Assembly: GCF_003172955.1 (NCBI RefSeq) | Contig: NZ_QGKR01000297.1 | Location: 1 to 40,822, forward strand | Origin: Micromonospora acroterricola | GTDB lineage: Bacteria > Actinomycetota > Actinomycetes > Mycobacteriales > Micromonosporaceae | Reading direction: 5' to 3' | Length of the DNA: 40,822 nucleotides | Part shown: piece after piece, positions 13,917 to 22,193 of the stretch | Numbering within the stretch: position 1 is the first letter of the stretch | Layout of the letters: each line of letters opens with the position of its first letter | Notes under the pieces: generated by a model | Seen by the model: only the letters and a program-made list of their open reading frames with translations | Database searches by the model: none | Told to the model about the DNA's origin: nothing | Made by a program: the position numbers and the translations under genes

Positions 13917-15293
13917 GTGCCCGACCTGTCCAAGCTGCCACCCGACTTCCTCTGGGGCGTCGCCACCGCGGCGTACCAGATCGAGGGGGCCGTCGACGTC
14001 GACGGCCGGGCGCCGTCCATCTGGGACACCTTCTCGGCGACCCCCGGCAACGTCGACAACGGCGACACCGGTGCGGTGGCCTGCGACCACTACCACCGGT
14101 GGCCGGAGGATCTGGCGCTGCTGCGCCGGCTCGGCGTGGACGCGTACCGGTTCTCGGTGGCCTGGCCCCGCGTGATGCCCGACGGCGTCGGCCGGGTCAA
14201 CCCCGCGGGGCTGGACTTCTACGACCGGCTCGTCGACACGCTGCTCGCCGACGGCATCCGGCCGTTCGTCACGCTCTACCACTGGGACCTGCCGCAGGCG
14301 CTGCAGGACCGGGGCGGCTGGCCGGAGCGCTCCACCGCAGAGGCCTTCGCCGACTACGCGGCGGTGGTGGCCGCCCGCCTGGGCGACCGGGTCGCCGACT
14401 GGAACACCGTCAACGAGCCGCTCTGCGTGTCCTGGATCGGGCACCTGGAGGGACGGATGGCCCCCGGCGAGCGGGACCTGACCCGCGCCGTGCACACCTC
14501 GCACCACGTGCTGCTCGGGCACGGCCTGGCCACCCAGGCGGTCCGGGCCAACGCCGCCAAGCCGGCCTCGGTGGGGCTGGTGCTCAACCTCAGCCCGATC
14601 GAGCCGGCCACCGACCGGCCGGAGGATGTCGCGGCGGCGCGACGGGCCGACGGGCACGTCAACCGCTGGTGGCTGGACCCGATCCACGGGCGCGGCTACC
14701 CCGCCGACATGATCGCCACCTACGGGGTCGAGCCGCCGGTGCGTGGCGACGACCTGACGATCATCGCCACCCCCACCGACTTCCTCGGGGTGAACTACTA
14801 CTTCCGGCAGCTGGTCGTCGACGACCCGGCCGGGCCGGCGCCGTACGCCCGGCAGGTGCCGGTGCCCGGCTCGGTGGAGACCGCGATGGGTTGGGAGGTG
14901 TACCCGGCGGGGCTGGAGCGGCTGCTGGTCGAGGTGAGCGAGGAGTACCGGCCGGGCCGGATCATCGTCACCGAGAGCGGCTCGGCGTGGCCGGACGAGG
15001 TCACCGCCGACGGCGCGGTGGAGGACAAGGAGCGCACCGACCACCTGGAGCAGCACCTGGCCGCCTGCGCGTCGGCGGTGGCCCGGGGCGTGCCGCTGGA
15101 CGGCTACTTCGTCTGGTCGCTGCTGGACAACTTCGAGTGGGCGTACGGCTACGACAAGCGCTTCGGGCTGGTGCACGTGGACTACGCGACCCAGCGCCGG
15201 ACGGTGAAGGCGAGCGGTCTGAGCTACGCCGAGTTGATCCGCGCCCACCAGCGCCTCGCCCGGACCACCGGGACCGCGACGCCGGTGGCCTGA
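13917..15293 (+). CDS. GH1 beta-glucosidase (intracellular)
   Basis: 458 residues of a complete glycoside hydrolase family 1 TIM barrel. It opens [17 protein letters not shown], has the acid/base motif NTVNEP with Glu167, and the nucleophile motif VTESG with Glu353. The usual nucleophile motif is TENG; here Asn is Ser. The late [16 protein letters not shown] block forms the substrate site. No signal peptide, so it cleaves imported beta-glucosides in the cytoplasm. It is the last gene of the ROK-controlled importer operon. An upstream GTG at 13884 is in frame and overlaps the permease stop, but only GTG 13917 has a good ribosome-binding site (AGAGGAG, 9 nt before). A strong bidirectional terminator follows at 15302-15364. 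Confidence 0.93.
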   Translation: MPDLSKLPPDFLWGVATAAYQIEGAVDVDGRAPSIWDTFSATPGNVDNGDTGAVACDHYHRWPEDLALLRRLGVDAYRFSVAWPRVMPDGVGRVNPAGLDFYDRLVDTLLADGIRPFVTLYHWDLPQALQDRGGWPERSTAEAFADYAAVVAARLGDRVADWNTVNEPLCVSWIGHLEGRMAPGERDLTRAVHTSHHVLLGHGLATQAVRANAAKPASVGLVLNLSPIEPATDRPEDVAAARRADGHVNRWWLDPIHGRGYPADMIATYGVEPPVRGDDLTIIATPTDFLGVNYYFRQLVVDDPAGPAPYARQVPVPGSVETAMGWEVYPAGLERLLVEVSEEYRPGRIIVTESGSAWPDEVTADGAVEDKERTDHLEQHLAACASAVARGVPLDGYFVWSLLDNFEWAYGYDKRFGLVHVDYATQRRTVKASGLSYAELIRAHQRLARTTGTATPVA

Positions 15294-15301
15294 ACGGGGG
15301 C

Positions 15302-15364
15302 GGGCGGGACCGAGGCACCCTGGGCTTCGCGCCGATCGGCGCCCGGGGTGCCCCGGTCCCGCCC
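15302..15364. terminator. Bidirectional terminator between the GH1 and FtsX-permease genes
   Basis: 24-nt arms 15302-15325 and 15341-15364 pair at all but one position (one A-C mismatch, one G-U wobble). The 15-nt loop contains the smaller palindrome GCCGATCGGC. It occupies nearly the whole gap between two convergent genes (stops at 15291-15293 and 15370-15372). Confidence 0.88.
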
Positions 15365-15369
15365 GGCGC

Positions 15370-17829
15370 TCAGTCCAGGACGCGGCGGGACAACGTCGCC
15401 GGCAGCCGGCCGGCGAGCAGCCAGGCGGCGCCCGCGGCGACCAGTGGCAGCCCACCGGCGATCGCGACGAGGTGCGCGACCGGAACGGCGCCGAGCGGGT
15501 CGAGGTCGCGGTGCAGCGCACCGGCCAGCGCCAGGTACGTGCCGGCCACGCCCAGCACGGCACCGAGCAGGGCGAGCGCTCCGGCGGTCGTGGCGGTGAG
15601 CGTCCGCCGTACCCGTCTCGGCGCGCCGGCCGCGGTCAGCGTGCGCAGGTCCGCTGCCGCCTCACCCCGGATGAGCCCGACGGTCGTCGCCAGGACCCCG
15701 AGCGCGAGCAGCACGCCGGCGACGGTCGCGCCCGTCCTCAGCGCGGTCAGCGAACTCTGCTCCCGGCGCGACTCGATGGTGAGCCCGGCGGCGGCCGCGA
15801 GCTCCTGGGCCGCAGCCAGCTGCGCGCCGGTGACGGGGTGGTCGGCGGCGAGGAACCAGCCGACCCGGGCGGGCTGCCAGCCGTGCCGGCCGAGCGCGGC
15901 GGGCGTGATCAGCGAGTCGGGCAGCCCGGTGTAGCCGGACCGGGGCAGGGTGCGCACGGTCGGCCGGACTCCCCGGGCGGGGATGTTCATCAGCGCCAGC
16001 TCACCGGTGCGGGTGGTGAGCACGTCGGTGTCGGCGTCCACCGCGATCCCGGCTACGCCGTTCAGCCGGAGCAGCCCGGGGTTGACCACGTAGAGCGGAT
16101 GGGACGTCGTGGACTCGCCGGCTGCGGCCGGTGCGCCGATCTCGACGGCCGGGTGTCCGGTCGGTCCCCCCTCCCGGCCCGGGTCGGTGTGCGCGGCGAC
16201 CACCGCCATGTCCAGCGGAATGACGGTGGCCGCGCCGACGGTGGCCGCGATCGTGTTGGCGTGGGCCTGGAGAGCGTCCATCTCGGCCGCCGTGCGCTCC
16301 GGAATCACCGGTTCCGGCTGGCCGATCCGGATCAGCAGATGGCTGTCCGCCAGGTTGCCCAGCCCGGCCGCCTCCCGGCTGCGGTGCTCCGCGGCGGCGG
16401 AACCGACCACGACAGCCGCCGAGAGACCCACCGCCAGACTGATCGCGGCGAGCGCCGCGCCGGCCCGAACGCGGTACCGGGCCAGGTCGGCCAGGGCGAG
16501 CCGGACGGCCACCGGCAGGCCGCCCCGGGCCGCCGCCAGCGCCGGGATGGCCAGCGGGCCGACGAACAGCACGCCGAGCACGGTGCAGACGCTGCCCACG
16601 ATGATGAGCGGCGGGTTCGACCCGTCGGAGAGCACCAGTGCGGTGAGGCCGGCGGCGAGCAGCGCGGCCGTGGTCACGGCGGTACGCCGCGCCGCCGGCG
16701 GGGTGGGCGGCCGGGCCGAGAGCGCGCTCATGATCGGGGTACGCGCGACCGCGCGGGCGGGCCACCAGGCGGCGGCTGTCGCGGTCACCACGGCCAGCAG
16801 CATGCCCGCGCCGATGGTGAGCCAGGGCAGGTCGAACCGGCCGATGCGGTGCCCGGCGGCGGTCTCGACGAAACCGGCGGCGATCAGCCAGGCGGCGAGC
16901 CCGACGGCGGTGCCGCAGACCGTCGCGACGGCACCGACCGCCGCGCCGTTGACCAGCAGCACCAGCCGCAGGTGGCGGCGGGTGGCGCCCATCGCCGCCA
17001 GCATGCCGAGCTGACGCAGCCGGCGCTGCGCCACCACCACGAACCCGGCGGCGGCAACCAGCGACACCAGCAGCAGGCCGACGGTGGCCAGCGCCAGAGC
17101 GGCGACGGTGAGCACCGTGCGCTCGGCCAGCGGCCGGGACTCGCGCACCAGCGGGCCGTCGACGGTCCGGCGGAAGGCCTCCAAGCTGTCCCGGTCGCCG
17201 GCCACCAGCACGGTCACCGACTGGGGCCGGTCGGCGTGCGCCGGGTCTGTGAGGGCGAACTCGTCGTGCAGGTCCGCCGGGTTCTCCACCACGCCGACGA
17301 CCAGACGGTCGGCGTCACCGAGCGGGACCCGGCTGCCGAGCCCGGCACGCAGCGCTCGCGCCACCCCGTCGGTCACCGCCAGCTCGGCCGGCCCGGCCGG
17401 GTAGCGGCCCTGCCGCAGGGCGAGCATCGGGCCGCCGTACGCGCCGGCGGGGTCCTGGGCCCGGACGTCGACCGGGTCGAACAGCCCTGGCACCGGCACG
17501 TGCCGGTGGCCGATCACGTCGATCGTGCCGAACCACCCCCGGGCGGCGGTGACCCGGGCGTCCAGCGCGGCGGAGTCGTCGCCGGGAATCCGGATGAGCT
17601 GGTCGGCGCGGCCGAAGGTGGCGTCGCTCGACGGGGCGAGGTTCCAGGTCGCGGCCAGGCCGAAGGTGGCACCGGTGACCGCGACGGTGAGCAGCGCGAT
17701 GGCCAGCAGTTGCTGCCGCCACTCGCGGCGGAACAGCCGTACCGCCCACCGGATCACCGCGCGACGGGCCGGAAGTCCGCCGCCGGCGGGCCGGGCGGCC
17801 GTCCGGCTGCCGACCGGGGTCGCGGTCAC
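15370..17829 (-). CDS. FtsX-like ABC transporter permease
   Basis: 819 residues. After an N-terminal cytoplasmic segment and one membrane helix comes an extracytoplasmic MacB-like domain with GDADRLVVGVVENP. The first FtsX block has three helices (AALALATVGLLLVSLVAAAG onward). A second set of helices, a second extracytoplasmic domain and a final FtsX block ([20 protein letters not shown]) follow. This is the two-FtsX-domain layout of actinobacterial export permeases, which work with a MacB/LolD-type ATPase to extract lipids or peptides from the membrane or to resist antimicrobial compounds; the substrate is unknown. GTG 17829 overlaps the ATPase TGA by 4 nt, so translation is coupled. Last gene of the padR operon. 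Confidence 0.9.
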   Translation of the reverse strand: MTATPVGSRTAARPAGGGLPARRAVIRWAVRLFRREWRQQLLAIALLTVAVTGATFGLAATWNLAPSSDATFGRADQLIRIPGDDSAALDARVTAARGWFGTIDVIGHRHVPVPGLFDPVDVRAQDPAGAYGGPMLALRQGRYPAGPAELAVTDGVARALRAGLGSRVPLGDADRLVVGVVENPADLHDEFALTDPAHADRPQSVTVLVAGDRDSLEAFRRTVDGPLVRESRPLAERTVLTVAALALATVGLLLVSLVAAAGFVVVAQRRLRQLGMLAAMGATRRHLRLVLLVNGAAVGAVATVCGTAVGLAAWLIAAGFVETAAGHRIGRFDLPWLTIGAGMLLAVVTATAAAWWPARAVARTPIMSALSARPPTPPAARRTAVTTAALLAAGLTALVLSDGSNPPLIIVGSVCTVLGVLFVGPLAIPALAAARGGLPVAVRLALADLARYRVRAGAALAAISLAVGLSAAVVVGSAAAEHRSREAAGLGNLADSHLLIRIGQPEPVIPERTAAEMDALQAHANTIAATVGAATVIPLDMAVVAAHTDPGREGGPTGHPAVEIGAPAAAGESTTSHPLYVVNPGLLRLNGVAGIAVDADTDVLTTRTGELALMNIPARGVRPTVRTLPRSGYTGLPDSLITPAALGRHGWQPARVGWFLAADHPVTGAQLAAAQELAAAAGLTIESRREQSSLTALRTGATVAGVLLALGVLATTVGLIRGEAAADLRTLTAAGAPRRVRRTLTATTAGALALLGAVLGVAGTYLALAGALHRDLDPLGAVPVAHLVAIAGGLPLVAAGAAWLLAGRLPATLSRRVLD

Positions 17830-18551
17830 CGCGGCGGGTCCGAGGCGAGCAGGGCGTCCGGGCCGGCCGACGGTGCGGTCTGGTCGACCACCCGGCCGTC
17901 CCGGATGAAGATCACTCGATCGGCCCAGGATGCGAGCTGGGCATCGTGGGTGACCATCACTCCGGCGATGCCGCGCTTGCAGGCCGAGCGGAGCATCCGC
18001 AGGACGGCCTCGCCGTTGGCGGCGTCGAGCGCGCCGGTGGGCTCGTCGGCCAGCAGCAGCCGCCGGTCCCCCACCACGGCCCGGGCGATGGCGACCCGTT
18101 GGCGTTCGCCGCCGGAGAGGTCGTCGGGGAAGTGGCCGGCGCGGTCGGTCAGCCCCAGCTCGTCGAGCACCCGCAGGGCGGCGGCGCGCGCCGGACGTAC
18201 GGCCATGCCGTCCAGCTCCAGGGGCAGGGCCACGTTCTCGACGGCGGAGAGGCCGGCGAGCAGGTTCAGGTCCTGGAAGACGAAGCCGAGCGACCGGCGG
18301 CGCAGCCGGGCGGTGGCGTCGGCGGAGAGCGTGGAGACGTCGGACCCGCAGACCGTCACCTGGCCGGCGGTGGGCTCCTCCAGGGTGCCCGCGATGGTCA
18401 GCAGCGTGCTCTTGCCCGAGCCGCTGGGGCCCATCACCGCGACCAGTTCACCGGCGGCCACGTCGAGGTCGACCGCGCGCAGGGCGTGCACCGCGGCGGC
18501 TCCGACGCCGTACACCTTGGACACCTGTCGCAGGCTCAGCACGACGCTCAT
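17826..18551 (-). CDS. ABC transporter ATP-binding protein (MacB/LolD type)
   Basis: 241 residues from ATG 18551. Walker A GPSGSGKST at 41-49, Q-loop FVFQDLNLL, signature LSGGERQRVAIARA, Walker B LLLADEPTGALD and H-loop VTHD are all intact. The subfamily is that of ATPases serving FtsX-like permeases, and the permease gene follows with a 4-nt overlap. The open frame extends upstream into padR, but the ATG that overlaps the padR stop (ATGA, 18548-18551) gives the correct domain start (SVVLSLRQVSKVYG). Confidence 0.95.
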   Translation of the reverse strand: MSVVLSLRQVSKVYGVGAAAVHALRAVDLDVAAGELVAVMGPSGSGKSTLLTIAGTLEEPTAGQVTVCGSDVSTLSADATARLRRRSLGFVFQDLNLLAGLSAVENVALPLELDGMAVRPARAAALRVLDELGLTDRAGHFPDDLSGGERQRVAIARAVVGDRRLLLADEPTGALDAANGEAVLRMLRSACKRGIAGVMVTHDAQLASWADRVIFIRDGRVVDQTAPSAGPDALLASDPPR

Positions 18552-19174
18552 CGCCGCGCTCCTGCCGTGTTGTCCCCGGCCGGGCGCTCGACGCGGCCGT
18601 CGGCGGCGTTCGGTGTGCCGGCGCTGTCGGCGTTCGGTGTGCCGGCGTCGGCGGATGGCGTCGGGTGGTTGCGCAGGCGGGCGTCCGCCGCGTCCAGCCA
18701 GCGGACGACCGCTTCCAGCCGGAACAGCTCGGCGTCGACGACGAGGCCGAGGCCAACGTCCTCCGGTGCCGCGTCGGCCTTGAGATGGGTGTAGCGCTGC
18801 ATCTCCTCGACGATCCGCCGCCGGTGGGCCTGGAGGATCTCGGTCACGTCCACCTGGGTCAGCCGTGCCGCCACTTGCACCTTCATCACGAGCTCGTCCC
18901 GGGGTGGTGGCCCGGCCTGCGGCGGTGTGCGCAGCCAACCGTGCAGCTCGCGCTCGCCCTCGGCGGTGAGCCGGTAGCGCTTCTGCGCGCCGTCGCGGCC
19001 AGCGTCGTCGGACTCGACGTGCCCCTCGCGCTCCAGGCGTTGCAGTGTGGTGTAGACCTGCCCGACGTTGAGCGGCCAGACCTCGCCGGTGCGCGCCTCG
19101 AACTCCTGGCGGAGTTGGAGACCGTACTTCGGTGCCTCGGCGAGCAGCGCCAGCATGGCGTGCCGGATGCTCAC
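18548..19174 (-). CDS. PadR family transcriptional regulator
   Basis: 208 residues from GTG 19174. The N-terminal winged helix (RHAMLALLAEAPKYGLQLRQEFEARTGEVWPLNVGQVYTTL is split across two helices and the wing) is typical PadR; the C-terminal helical Vir_act_alpha_C domain follows to about residue 165. A low-complexity tail has two tandem AGTPNADS/AGTPNAAD units encoded by a 24-bp repeat (18606-18653). PadR proteins repress their own operon and respond to small hydrophobic ligands, often toxic compounds exported by the adjacent transporter. The start lacks a good ribosome-binding site. A PadR-like inverted repeat lies 31 nt upstream at 19205-19221. The regulator, ATPase and permease form one operon with 4-nt overlaps. 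Confidence 0.93.
   Translation of the reverse strand: MSIRHAMLALLAEAPKYGLQLRQEFEARTGEVWPLNVGQVYTTLQRLEREGHVESDDAGRDGAQKRYRLTAEGERELHGWLRTPPQAGPPPRDELVMKVQVAARLTQVDVTEILQAHRRRIVEEMQRYTHLKADAAPEDVGLGLVVDAELFRLEAVVRWLDAADARLRNHPTPSADAGTPNADSAGTPNAADGRVERPAGDNTAGARR
18606..18653 (-). repeat. 24-bp tandem repeat in the padR 3' end
   Basis: GCGTTCGGTGTGCCGGCG occurs at 18606-18623 and 18630-18647, a 24-bp period. It encodes two AGTPNA.. octapeptides in the disordered tail of the PadR protein, outside the folded domains, so copy number could vary without loss of function. Confidence 0.7.
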
Positions 19175-19204
19175 TGTCGACTACTCACGGTTAACATACT
19201 CGGT

Positions 19205-19221
19205 ATAATACACAGTATTAT
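19205..19221. promoter_or_regulatory. PadR operator candidate (ATAATAC-ACA-GTATTAT)
   Basis: Perfect 7-bp arms around a 3-nt spacer in an A/T-rich island 31 nt upstream of padR. On the minus strand TATTAT (19205-19210) inside it can serve as a -10, so binding would block the promoter. Autoregulation through palindromes of this size is usual for PadR proteins. The divergent TMEM175 gene is 85 nt away and could be affected too. Confidence 0.65.
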
Positions 19222-19293
19222 CGGTCGGTGCCTCCCGTCCGACGACAGTCAGCGCAGTTGGACAAACGGCTATCGACGGATCACGCCGACGGT

Positions 19294-19299
19294 TAGCCT
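19294..19299 (+). promoter_or_regulatory. -10 element TAGCCT; leaderless start of the TMEM175-like gene
   Basis: TAGCCT fits TANNNT and sits exactly at -12 to -7 relative to the A of the ATG at 19306. No ribosome-binding site precedes the ATG. This is the geometry of leaderless actinobacterial genes. Confidence 0.55.
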
Positions 19300-19305
19300 G
19301 CCCCA

Positions 19306-19977
19306 ATGGCCGCAGCACCCGACGAGGTCGAACAGCCCGACACCGGGCCACGAATGTCCGGCACGGACCGGTTGACCGCGTTCAGCGACGGCGTCTTCGC
19401 CATCGTCATCACACTGCTGGTCATCGAGCTGCGGGTGCCGGAGTACCACGAGGGTGAGCTGCTGGCCGGGCTGCTCGACGAGGGGGCGTCCTACCTCGCC
19501 TTCGTGGTGTCCTTCGTCTACATCGGGGTGCTCTGGCTCAACCACCACGCGCTGGTCCGGCTGATCCGCGGCACCACCCTCGCGCTGAGCTGGATCAACC
19601 TCGGCATCCTCTTCGGCGCGGTGATCATCCCGTTCCCCACCGCCGTGCTCGCGTCCGCGCTCACCCACGGCGACACCGACGACAGACGCGCCGCCGTCGC
19701 CCTGTACGCGCTGGCCGCCGCCCTGATGTCGGCCCCCTGGCTGCTGTTCTTCGGCTACCTGCGCCGCCACCCGGCGCTGCTCGAACGCGGTGTCAGCCCC
19801 GAGTACGTGCGGACGCAGCGACTGCGACCGATCACCGGCCTGGTCCTCTACGGGCTCACCGGCCTGCTCGGCTGGTTCGTCAATCCGCTGCTGGGCCTGA
19901 TCGGCGTCATCGTCATGGTCACGTATCACGCGTTCACCAGCGAGGGGCTGCGCCGCCGACGGGCCGCCGGTCGCTGA
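19306..19977 (+). CDS. TMEM175 family (DUF1211) potassium channel-like protein
   Basis: 223 residues. After a short acidic head the first helix carries the family signature RLTAFSDGVFAIVITLLVIE, with the FSD motif that lines the pore of bacterial TMEM175 channels. Further helices include LAFVVSFVYIGVLWLNHHAL, SWINLGILFGAVIIPF, a fourth around ALYALAAALMSAPWLLFFGY and a last pair near the C-terminus: six in total, one repeat, so a tetramer is expected. Known members conduct K+ non-selectively compared with classical channels. The gene is monocistronic, apparently leaderless, and convergent with the MocA-like gene with only 23 nt between stops and no clear terminator. Confidence 0.9.
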   Translation: MAAAPDEVEQPDTGPRMSGTDRLTAFSDGVFAIVITLLVIELRVPEYHEGELLAGLLDEGASYLAFVVSFVYIGVLWLNHHALVRLIRGTTLALSWINLGILFGAVIIPFPTAVLASALTHGDTDDRRAAVALYALAAALMSAPWLLFFGYLRRHPALLERGVSPEYVRTQRLRPITGLVLYGLTGLLGWFVNPLLGLIGVIVMVTYHAFTSEGLRRRRAAGR

Positions 19978-20000
19978 TCCCTCCGGACCCGGCGCGCGGC

Positions 20001-20579
20001 TCACATCCGGGGCAGGTCGGCCGGGGTGTCCACGTCGACCGGCGAGCCGGCGTCGTCGCAGGGCACCTCGACCACCAGATCCGGACGTGCCCGGAGCAGG
20101 TCGCGGGCGCCCCGGTCGCCGACCGCGTACGCGTCCAGCAGCGGCCAGGTGGCCCGGCCCAGCAGCACCGGATGCCCCGGCCGGCCCGCGTAGGTGGCGA
20201 CCGCGACGGCGGCGCCGCCGGCGTGCGCCCCGCGCATCCGACGGACCGCGACCGGGCTGATCAGCGGCTGGTCCACGAGGATCACCACGACCGCCGGGGC
20301 GTCGGCCGGCAGTGAGGCGAGGCCCCGGCGCAGCGACGAGCCCAGCCCCTCGCGCCAGCGGTCATGGCGTACCGGCACCGCGCCGGGCAGCTCCGGCAGC
20401 TCGTCCGCGCCCGCGCCGAGCACCACGTGCACCGGCGCGCAGCCGCCGTCGCGCAGCAGCCGGATGCCGCGCCGCACCAGCGGCTCTCCGGCCAGCTCGA
20501 CCAGCGCCTTGGGCCGGCCGTAGCGCCGGCCGGCGCCGGCGGCCAGCAGCAGCCCGGCGATCACCGGCGGGTCCGGCAT
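20001..20579 (-). CDS. mocA: MocA-like molybdenum cofactor cytidylyltransferase
   Basis: 192 residues from ATG 20579, with GGTGGGG upstream. The N-terminus GLLLAAGAGRRYGRPKALVEL is the nucleotide-binding signature of MobA/MocA/GlmU-like nucleotidyltransferases, and VVVILVDQPLISP holds the metal-binding Asp of the LVDQP motif typical of MocA-like proteins. MocA adds CMP to molybdopterin to make the MCD form used by xanthine-oxidase-family enzymes. The gene is divergent from, and 73 nt from, a three-subunit enzyme of exactly that family, which supports MocA over MobA (GMP) or an unrelated sugar nucleotidyltransferase. Confidence 0.8.
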   Translation of the reverse strand: MPDPPVIAGLLLAAGAGRRYGRPKALVELAGEPLVRRGIRLLRDGGCAPVHVVLGAGADELPELPGAVPVRHDRWREGLGSSLRRGLASLPADAPAVVVILVDQPLISPVAVRRMRGAHAGGAAVAVATYAGRPGHPVLLGRATWPLLDAYAVGDRGARDLLRARPDLVVEVPCDDAGSPVDVDTPADLPRM

Positions 20580-20640
20580 GCGAGCCCCACCTTCCGTGCG
20601 AGGGTCTGTGAGTTTTTCGTCGCATATGTACCACTAAAGC

Positions 20641-20646
20641 TACTCT
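20641..20646 (+). promoter_or_regulatory. -10 element TACTCT; leaderless start of the oxidoreductase operon
   Basis: TACTCT fits TANNNT and lies at -12 to -7 relative to the G of GTG 20653. No ribosome-binding site lies between them. The upstream gap (20580-20640) has an A/T-rich patch with CATATG that could hold the divergent mocA promoter. Confidence 0.5.
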
Positions 20647-20652
20647 GACCCG

Positions 20653-21204
20653 GTGCAGGGCGGACCGGAGCAGGAGACCACCACCGACGAACGGCACTCG
20701 TCCCGGGTGGCGTTCGAGGTCAACGACGCACGGCGGGAGCTGACCCTCGACAACCGCACCACGCTGCTGGACACGTTGCGCGAGCGGCTCGGCCTGATCG
20801 GGGCGAAGAAGGGCTGCGACCACGGCCAGTGCGGCTCCTGCACCGTGCTGCTCGACGGCCGCCGGGTGAAGAGCTGCCTGATCCTCGCGGTCACCCTGGA
20901 CGGCCGGTCGGTGGTCACCGTGGAGGGGCTGGCCGGGCCGGACGAGCTGTCCCCGCTCCAGGCCGCCTTCGTCGCGCACGACGCGTTCCAGTGCGGCTAC
21001 TGCACCCCCGGACAGATCTGCTCCGCCCGCGGCATGCTCGACGAGGTCGCCCGGGGCTGGCCCAGCGCCGTCACCGGCGACCTCACCGCACCGGCCGAGC
21101 TGACCGACGCGGAGATCCGCGAACGGATGGCGGGCAACCTGTGCCGCTGCGCCGCGTACCCGCACATCGTCGCGGCCGTACGCGAGACGGCGACGACGCG
21201 GTGA
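20653..21204 (+). CDS. paoA: Aldehyde oxidoreductase, 2Fe-2S subunit (PaoA/YagT-like)
   Basis: 183 residues. A plant-ferredoxin-type cluster is bound by C55, C60, C63 and C75 (KGCDHGQCGSC) and a second [2Fe-2S] cluster by C114, C117, C164 and C166 (QCGYCTPG, LCRCAAYPH). This is the small subunit of a xanthine-oxidase-family enzyme and carries electrons from the molybdenum site to the FAD subunit. E. coli PaoA has a Tat signal; none is visible here, so the enzyme is probably cytoplasmic. GTG 20653 is the only start consistent with the apparent leaderless promoter. Its TGA overlaps the GTG of the next gene (GTGA, 21201-21204). Confidence 0.88.
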   Translation: MQGGPEQETTTDERHSSRVAFEVNDARRELTLDNRTTLLDTLRERLGLIGAKKGCDHGQCGSCTVLLDGRRVKSCLILAVTLDGRSVVTVEGLAGPDELSPLQAAFVAHDAFQCGYCTPGQICSARGMLDEVARGWPSAVTGDLTAPAELTDAEIRERMAGNLCRCAAYPHIVAAVRETATTR

Positions 21205-22193
21205 GGCCGTTCCGCTACCACCGGCCGGCCGACGTGGCCGAGGCGGTCGCCGTGCTGGCCGCCGAACCCGAGGCGGCGTACCTGGCCGGCGGGACCAACC
21301 TGGTGGACCTGATGAAGCTCGGGGTGCAGCGACCCGACCTGCTGGTGGACGTGACCCGGCTCCCCCTGGACGCCGTCGAGGAGCTGCCCGACGGCGGGCT
21401 GCGGATCGGCGCGACGGTCCGCAACAGCGACCTCGCCGCCCACCCGGCGGTCCGCCGCGACTATCCGGTGCTCGCCCGCGCCCTGCTCGACGCCGCCTCC
21501 GGGCAGCTGCGCAACCTGGCCACCACCGGCGGCAACCTGTTGCAGCGCACCCGCTGCGTCTACTTCCAGGACACCGGCAAGGCGTGCAACAAACGCGAAC
21601 CGGGCACCGGTTGCGCCGCCCGGCACGGCCAGAACCGCGACCTCGCCGTGCTGGACTGGTCCGATCTCTGCGTCGCCACCCACCCGTCGGATCTCGCGGT
21701 CGCGCTCGCGGCGCTCGACGCGGTGGTGGAGGTGCACGAGCCCGACGGCCCCCGCGACGTGCCACTCGCCGCCCTGCACCGCTCGCCCGGCGAGCACCCG
21801 GAGCGGGAGACCACCCTGGAGCGGGGCACGCTGATCACCGCGGTCCGACTGCCGGCGCTGCCCGCCGCGCGCCACTCGACGTACCGCAAGGTGCGTGACC
21901 GGGCTTCCTTCGCCTTCGCCGTCGGCTCGGTGGCCGCGGTGCTGGACCTCGACGGCGACGTGGTCCGCGACGTCCGCCTGGCGTACGGGGCGGTGGCCCA
22001 CCGGCCGTGGCGCGCCTACCGGGCCGAGGAGGAACTGCGGGGTCGACCGTTCAGCCCGGAGCTGGCGGCGCGGGCCGCCGACGCCGAACTGGCCGAGGCA
22101 CGCCCGTTGCGGCACAACGGCTTCAAGCTGCCGCTGACCCGGGCCATCACCGTGCGGACGCTCACCGAACTCGCCGAGGGGGCGCGGTCGTGA
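21201..22193 (+). CDS. paoB: Aldehyde oxidoreductase, FAD subunit with extra Fe-S cluster motif (PaoB/YagS-like)
   Basis: 330 residues from GTG 21201. The FAD-binding segment AGGTNLVDLMK is at 29-39 and TTGGNLLQRTRC around 108-119 is the second FAD motif. An insertion with C119, C129, C138 and C157 matches the [4Fe-4S] insertion known in E. coli PaoB and related 4-hydroxybenzoyl-CoA reductase-like subunits, which separates this enzyme from ordinary xanthine dehydrogenases. The C-terminal CO dehydrogenase flavoprotein domain follows. The longer upstream reading overlaps the small subunit and is rejected. Stop overlaps the start of the large-subunit gene (22190-22193). Confidence 0.88.
   Translation: MRPFRYHRPADVAEAVAVLAAEPEAAYLAGGTNLVDLMKLGVQRPDLLVDVTRLPLDAVEELPDGGLRIGATVRNSDLAAHPAVRRDYPVLARALLDAASGQLRNLATTGGNLLQRTRCVYFQDTGKACNKREPGTGCAARHGQNRDLAVLDWSDLCVATHPSDLAVALAALDAVVEVHEPDGPRDVPLAALHRSPGEHPERETTLERGTLITAVRLPALPAARHSTYRKVRDRASFAFAVGSVAAVLDLDGDVVRDVRLAYGAVAHRPWRAYRAEEELRGRPFSPELAARAADAELAEARPLRHNGFKLPLTRAITVRTLTELAEGARS

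Noticed and set aside
14324..14333. GGAGCGCTCC inside the GH1 gene, resembling a CebR-type site
   Set aside because: Only 10 bp, inside coding sequence where it encodes Glu-Arg-Ser, and far from a promoter.
15472..18783. Long plus-strand open frame opposite the padR-ABC operon
   Set aside because: Antisense to three genes with clear domains; sequence is repetitive Gly/Arg/Asp/Gln-rich and has no recognised domain.
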